A DNA stretch of 64,000 bases from the NCBI GenBank assembly GCA_946480825.1, contig CAMLLG010000012.1, positions 7,669 through 71,668 of the forward strand, read 5' to 3'. Both the position numbers and the translations under genes were made by a program. The notes under the pieces are model-generated. The model searched no databases, was not told the DNA's origin, and saw nothing but the letters and a program-made list of their open reading frames with translations. Source of the DNA: an uncultured Lysobacteraceae bacterium. Lineage in GTDB: Bacteria; Pseudomonadota; Gammaproteobacteria; Xanthomonadales; Xanthomonadaceae. Shown in pieces: positions 61,357 to 64,000 of the stretch (position 1 is the first letter of the stretch; every line of letters begins with the position of its first letter).

Positions 61357-64000
61357 ACATCGCCAGGCTCGTCAACGAATTGACCCAAAAGCGGGTGTTC
61401 CTGTCCGTCGTCGACGGCAAGCTCAAGGTCAAGGCGCCGGATGGCGTACTGACCGGCGAGCTGCTGGATGCGCTGAGGCGCGACAAGGACGAGATCCTGC
61501 GATTCGTCCAATCCAATCAGTCCTTGCTCGCCGACGTTTCGGACACCATTCCGGTCTATCCGCGCGGCGGCGACTTTCCGCTTTCGATCAGCCAGAAGCG
61601 GTTGTGGTATCTCGACCGGCTCGAAGAGTCGCTCTCCAGTACGTATCACATCTCCGGCGCGCTTCGCATGAAAGGCGATCTCAGGGTCGACACCATGTTC
61701 CGCGTGTTCCGAACGATCGTCGGCCGACACGAGGCGCTGCGTACGATCTTCGTCGAGGTCGACGGCGAGCCGCGCCAGGTCATTCGCGGCCACGAAGGGT
61801 TCGAGCCGCAACTGCTGGACCTGCGCGATGTCGTCTCGGCGGTCGAACGGGAAGAGCGCCTGCGCGCGCTGATCGCGGAACATGCCGCGGCGCCGATGCG
61901 GATCGATCGCGATTACATGTTGCGGATCACCCTCGTCGCGATGGGGGATTTCGACCATGTGCTGCTGTGGAAAATGCACCACATCGCTTCCGACGGCTCC
62001 TCGATCGGAGTGCTCATCAACGAGATGACGACGCTGTATCGTGCTTTTCTTCGCGGATTGGACGATCCCCTGCCGCGACTGGCGATCCAGTACCCGGATT
62101 TCGCGCGTTGGCAGCAGGACTGGCTGAAGGGAGACGTGCTGGTCCGGCAGTTGGACTACTGGAAGCGAAAGCTGGATCAGGCGCCGCGCTTGCACGGCTT
62201 GCCGCTCGATCGTCGCCGCCCCCCGGTGCAGCGTTTCCACGGGGATCACGTGCGTTTCGAGCTCGACTCGGCTCTGGTGCGCGACCTCAATCTGCTCAGC
62301 AGGCAATACAGCGCCACGCTGTTCATGACCATGCTCGCGGCCTTCGCCGTCGTCCTCAAACGGCACGGCGGCCAGGACGATGTCGTCGTCGGCACGCCGA
62401 TCGCCGGCCGCACCCATTCCGAACTCGCCCCTCTGATCGGTTTCTTCCTCAATACGCTGGTGCTGCGCATCGACCTTTCCGGCGACCCCACGTTCGTCGA
62501 TCTTCTCGAACAGACGAAGCGCAATACGCTCGAGGCCTACGATCACCAGTACATTCCCTTCGAGATGCTGGCGGAGAATCTGTCCCACGGCGACCTGAGT
62601 CACAGCCCGGTCTTCCAGGTCATGCTGGTGATGCAGAATTACGAGCGTGGCGAGCTTTCTCTCCCCGGGCTCACCTTGATCAAGGAAAAAAACCGGCAGT
62701 CGACGGCGAAATTCGATCTGACCCTGACCCTCGTCGAGTTCGACGAGATCATCATCACCGATCTCGAGTACAACATCGATCTGTTCGATCGTGTCTCCAT
62801 CGAACGGCTTGGCGCGAGCCTGCGCGAAACGCTGGTCCGTGCGGCCGCCGATCCGAAGACGCATCTTCGCGCCCTGCTTGCGCCGAGCGAGAGCGAAACC
62901 GCCGAAGCGATCGCGCTGGGCGTGCCGATCGCTCCGCCGCTGCCGCCGCCCGTGCCGCTGCATCAGGCGTTCGCACGCTGCGCTGCGGCGCAGCCGACGC
63001 ACACCGCCGTGATCGCACCCGGTGAAGGCGAACTCGACTATGCCGCCCTGGATGCGCGTGCCAATCGTCTGGCCCATCGCCTGGTCGCCATGGGAGTTGC
63101 GCCCGGCGATCTCGTGGGCCTCTGTGTCGATCGCGGTCTGGATTTGGCGATCGGCGTGCTCGGCATCCTCAAGGCGGGCGCCGCCTACGTACCCCTGGAT
63201 CCGCTCTATCCGGAGATGCGTCTTCAACAGATCGCCGACGATGCGGCGCTGCGCTGGATCGTCGCCCAGTCGCGACACGCCGGGCTGCTGCCGGCGGCTG
63301 CGCAGTTGGCGCTCGTCGATGCGCCAACTGCGAGCGACGCGTCGACCGACGGTTTCGCGGAACCGCCAGAAATCGAGAACGCAGACGATCCGTCGCGCTT
63401 GGCCTACGTGATCTATACGTCGGGTTCCACCGGTACGCCGAAGGGCGTGGTCATCCGGCACGACAATGTGCATGCCTATTGCGCTGCAGCGCAGCGGCAC
63501 TACGGGATCGACGAGCGAGATCGTGTGCTGCAGTTCGCTTCCTGCAACTTCGATGCATTCGTCGAGGAATTCGCGATCGCGCTGACCTCGGGCGCGACGC
63601 TGGTGTTCCGCGACGAGAACATGCTGATCGATGGCGCGCGTTTCTGCGCGTATGTGCGGAAACACGGAATCACCGTCGTCAGTCTCCCGACCGCGTTCTG
63701 GCATCTTTGGGTCGAAGATCTGGACGATGCGCAGTTGACGGCGCTGTCGTCGTTGCGCCTGTGCATCCTGGGAGGAGAGCGTCTCGACGGGCGGGCGCTG
63801 GCCGGTTGGAAGCAGAAGGTCGACGAGCGGATCCGTTTGTTGAACACCTACGGGCCGACAGAAACGACCGTGGTCGCCACGGTCGCCGATCTGGGCGCGG
63901 ATGCCGACCTCGACGACCCGCCGATCGGCCGTCCGCTGGACAACACGCAGGCCTATGTGGTCGACGCGTCGCTGCGGCCGGTGCCGCCGGGTGTGGCGGG
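61353..64000 (+). CDS. NRPS: TubC docking - C - A(basic amino acid)... (3'-truncated)
   Basis: 882 codons are visible; the gene runs off the right edge in the middle of the A domain. Residues 1-55 are a TubC_N docking domain (LTQKRVFLSVVDGKLKVKA). The C domain has HHIASDGS (His209-210, Asp214), an intact HHxxxDG. The A domain starts near 520 with IYTSGSTGTPKGV and reaches YGPTETTVV. The pocket residues visible (positions 235-331) read D A E S I G T V V, very close to the published lysine code DAESIGSVC, so Lys or a similar basic amino acid is likely; position 517 lies beyond the edge. The start ATG overlaps the preceding stop, and the acidic tail of the upstream protein is a likely docking partner. 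Confidence 0.9.
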   Translation, partial: MNIARLVNELTQKRVFLSVVDGKLKVKAPDGVLTGELLDALRRDKDEILRFVQSNQSLLADVSDTIPVYPRGGDFPLSISQKRLWYLDRLEESLSSTYHISGALRMKGDLRVDTMFRVFRTIVGRHEALRTIFVEVDGEPRQVIRGHEGFEPQLLDLRDVVSAVEREERLRALIAEHAAAPMRIDRDYMLRITLVAMGDFDHVLLWKMHHIASDGSSIGVLINEMTTLYRAFLRGLDDPLPRLAIQYPDFARWQQDWLKGDVLVRQLDYWKRKLDQAPRLHGLPLDRRRPPVQRFHGDHVRFELDSALVRDLNLLSRQYSATLFMTMLAAFAVVLKRHGGQDDVVVGTPIAGRTHSELAPLIGFFLNTLVLRIDLSGDPTFVDLLEQTKRNTLEAYDHQYIPFEMLAENLSHGDLSHSPVFQVMLVMQNYERGELSLPGLTLIKEKNRQSTAKFDLTLTLVEFDEIIITDLEYNIDLFDRVSIERLGASLRETLVRAAADPKTHLRALLAPSESETAEAIALGVPIAPPLPPPVPLHQAFARCAAAQPTHTAVIAPGEGELDYAALDARANRLAHRLVAMGVAPGDLVGLCVDRGLDLAIGVLGILKAGAAYVPLDPLYPEMRLQQIADDAALRWIVAQSRHAGLLPAAAQLALVDAPTASDASTDGFAEPPEIENADDPSRLAYVIYTSGSTGTPKGVVIRHDNVHAYCAAAQRHYGIDERDRVLQFASCNFDAFVEEFAIALTSGATLVFRDENMLIDGARFCAYVRKHGITVVSLPTAFWHLWVEDLDDAQLTALSSLRLCILGGERLDGRALAGWKQKVDERIRLLNTYGPTETTVVATVADLGADADLDDPPIGRPLDNTQAYVVDASLRPVPPGVA

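Overview
This window (about 65% GC by eye) is the inside of a large natural-product gene cluster in a high-GC bacterium. The MacB-type permease, the HupE/UreJ protein and the codon style suggest a proteobacterium, possibly a Xanthomonadaceae/Lysobacter-type or Burkholderiales-type host; the sequence alone does not settle this. I saw no rRNA, tRNA, CRISPR array or insertion sequence. The window cuts a transporter gene at its left edge and an NRPS gene at its right edge, so the cluster continues at least to the right.

Layout. (1) 1-732: end of an ABC-transporter permease. (2) 6399 down to 908, minus strand: a compact four-gene operon with a good sigma70-like promoter and a terminator-like hairpin. 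It encodes a carrier protein, an adenylation domain fused to a nucleotidyltransferase, a KAS III-like acyltransferase and an acyl-CoA-dehydrogenase-like flavoprotein. (3) 6800-28660, plus strand: an AT-less PKS of 3387 aa, a TubC-docked Cys-activating NRPS ending in a thioesterase, and a Cy-A-T-KS-pseudoAT-carrier hybrid whose Cys A domain carries an embedded methyltransferase. (4) 28694-29760: two membrane proteins, one of the HupE/UreJ family. (5) 29849-44171: PEP phosphomutase, the phosphonate-committing enzyme, followed by a tailoring block: membrane glycosyltransferase-like protein, 2-hydroxyacid dehydrogenase, two amidohydrolase-2 proteins, a CofE-like ligase, two nucleotidyltransferases (one fused to a kinase-like domain), an HpcH/HpaI-type aldolase, a P-loop kinase on the minus strand, an APH-type kinase, an HPr-kinase-like protein and a GMC oxidoreductase. 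(6) 44275 to the right edge: four more NRPS proteins (Cy-A(Cys)-Ox-T; C-A(Gly)-T-C-pseudoA-T; half-C-A-T-C-A-T; C-A(Lys-like)...).

How it may work together (inference). The minus-strand operon looks like a starter-unit or trans-aminoacylation device: its A domain has a binding-pocket code close to the ornithine code, its product would sit on the partner carrier protein, be dehydrogenated there, and be passed on by the KAS III-like enzyme. The PKS has no AT, and the only AT-like segment in the window has lost its catalytic serine, so malonyl loading must come from an AT encoded elsewhere. Three Cys-specific modules (one oxidising, one methylating, one with a degraded cyclisation motif), one Gly module, two modules of identical unknown specificity and one Lys-like module predict a thiazole/thiazoline-containing lipopeptide-like or polyketide-peptide product. 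The PEP mutase block suggests that a C-P bonded (phosphonate) unit, or a phospho/nucleotidyl decoration, is attached to it. The combination of pepM, a dense set of nucleotidyl- and phosphotransferases, and a trans-AT PKS/thiazole NRPS line in one apparent operon is what makes the window unusual. No phosphonopyruvate decarboxylase, free-standing AT, phosphopantetheinyl transferase or pathway regulator is visible here.

Most plus-strand genes overlap by 4 bases (ATGA or GTGA) or are separated by a few tens of bases, so 6800 to the right edge probably acts as one or a few very long transcripts, interrupted only by the minus-strand P-loop gene at 39579-40139.
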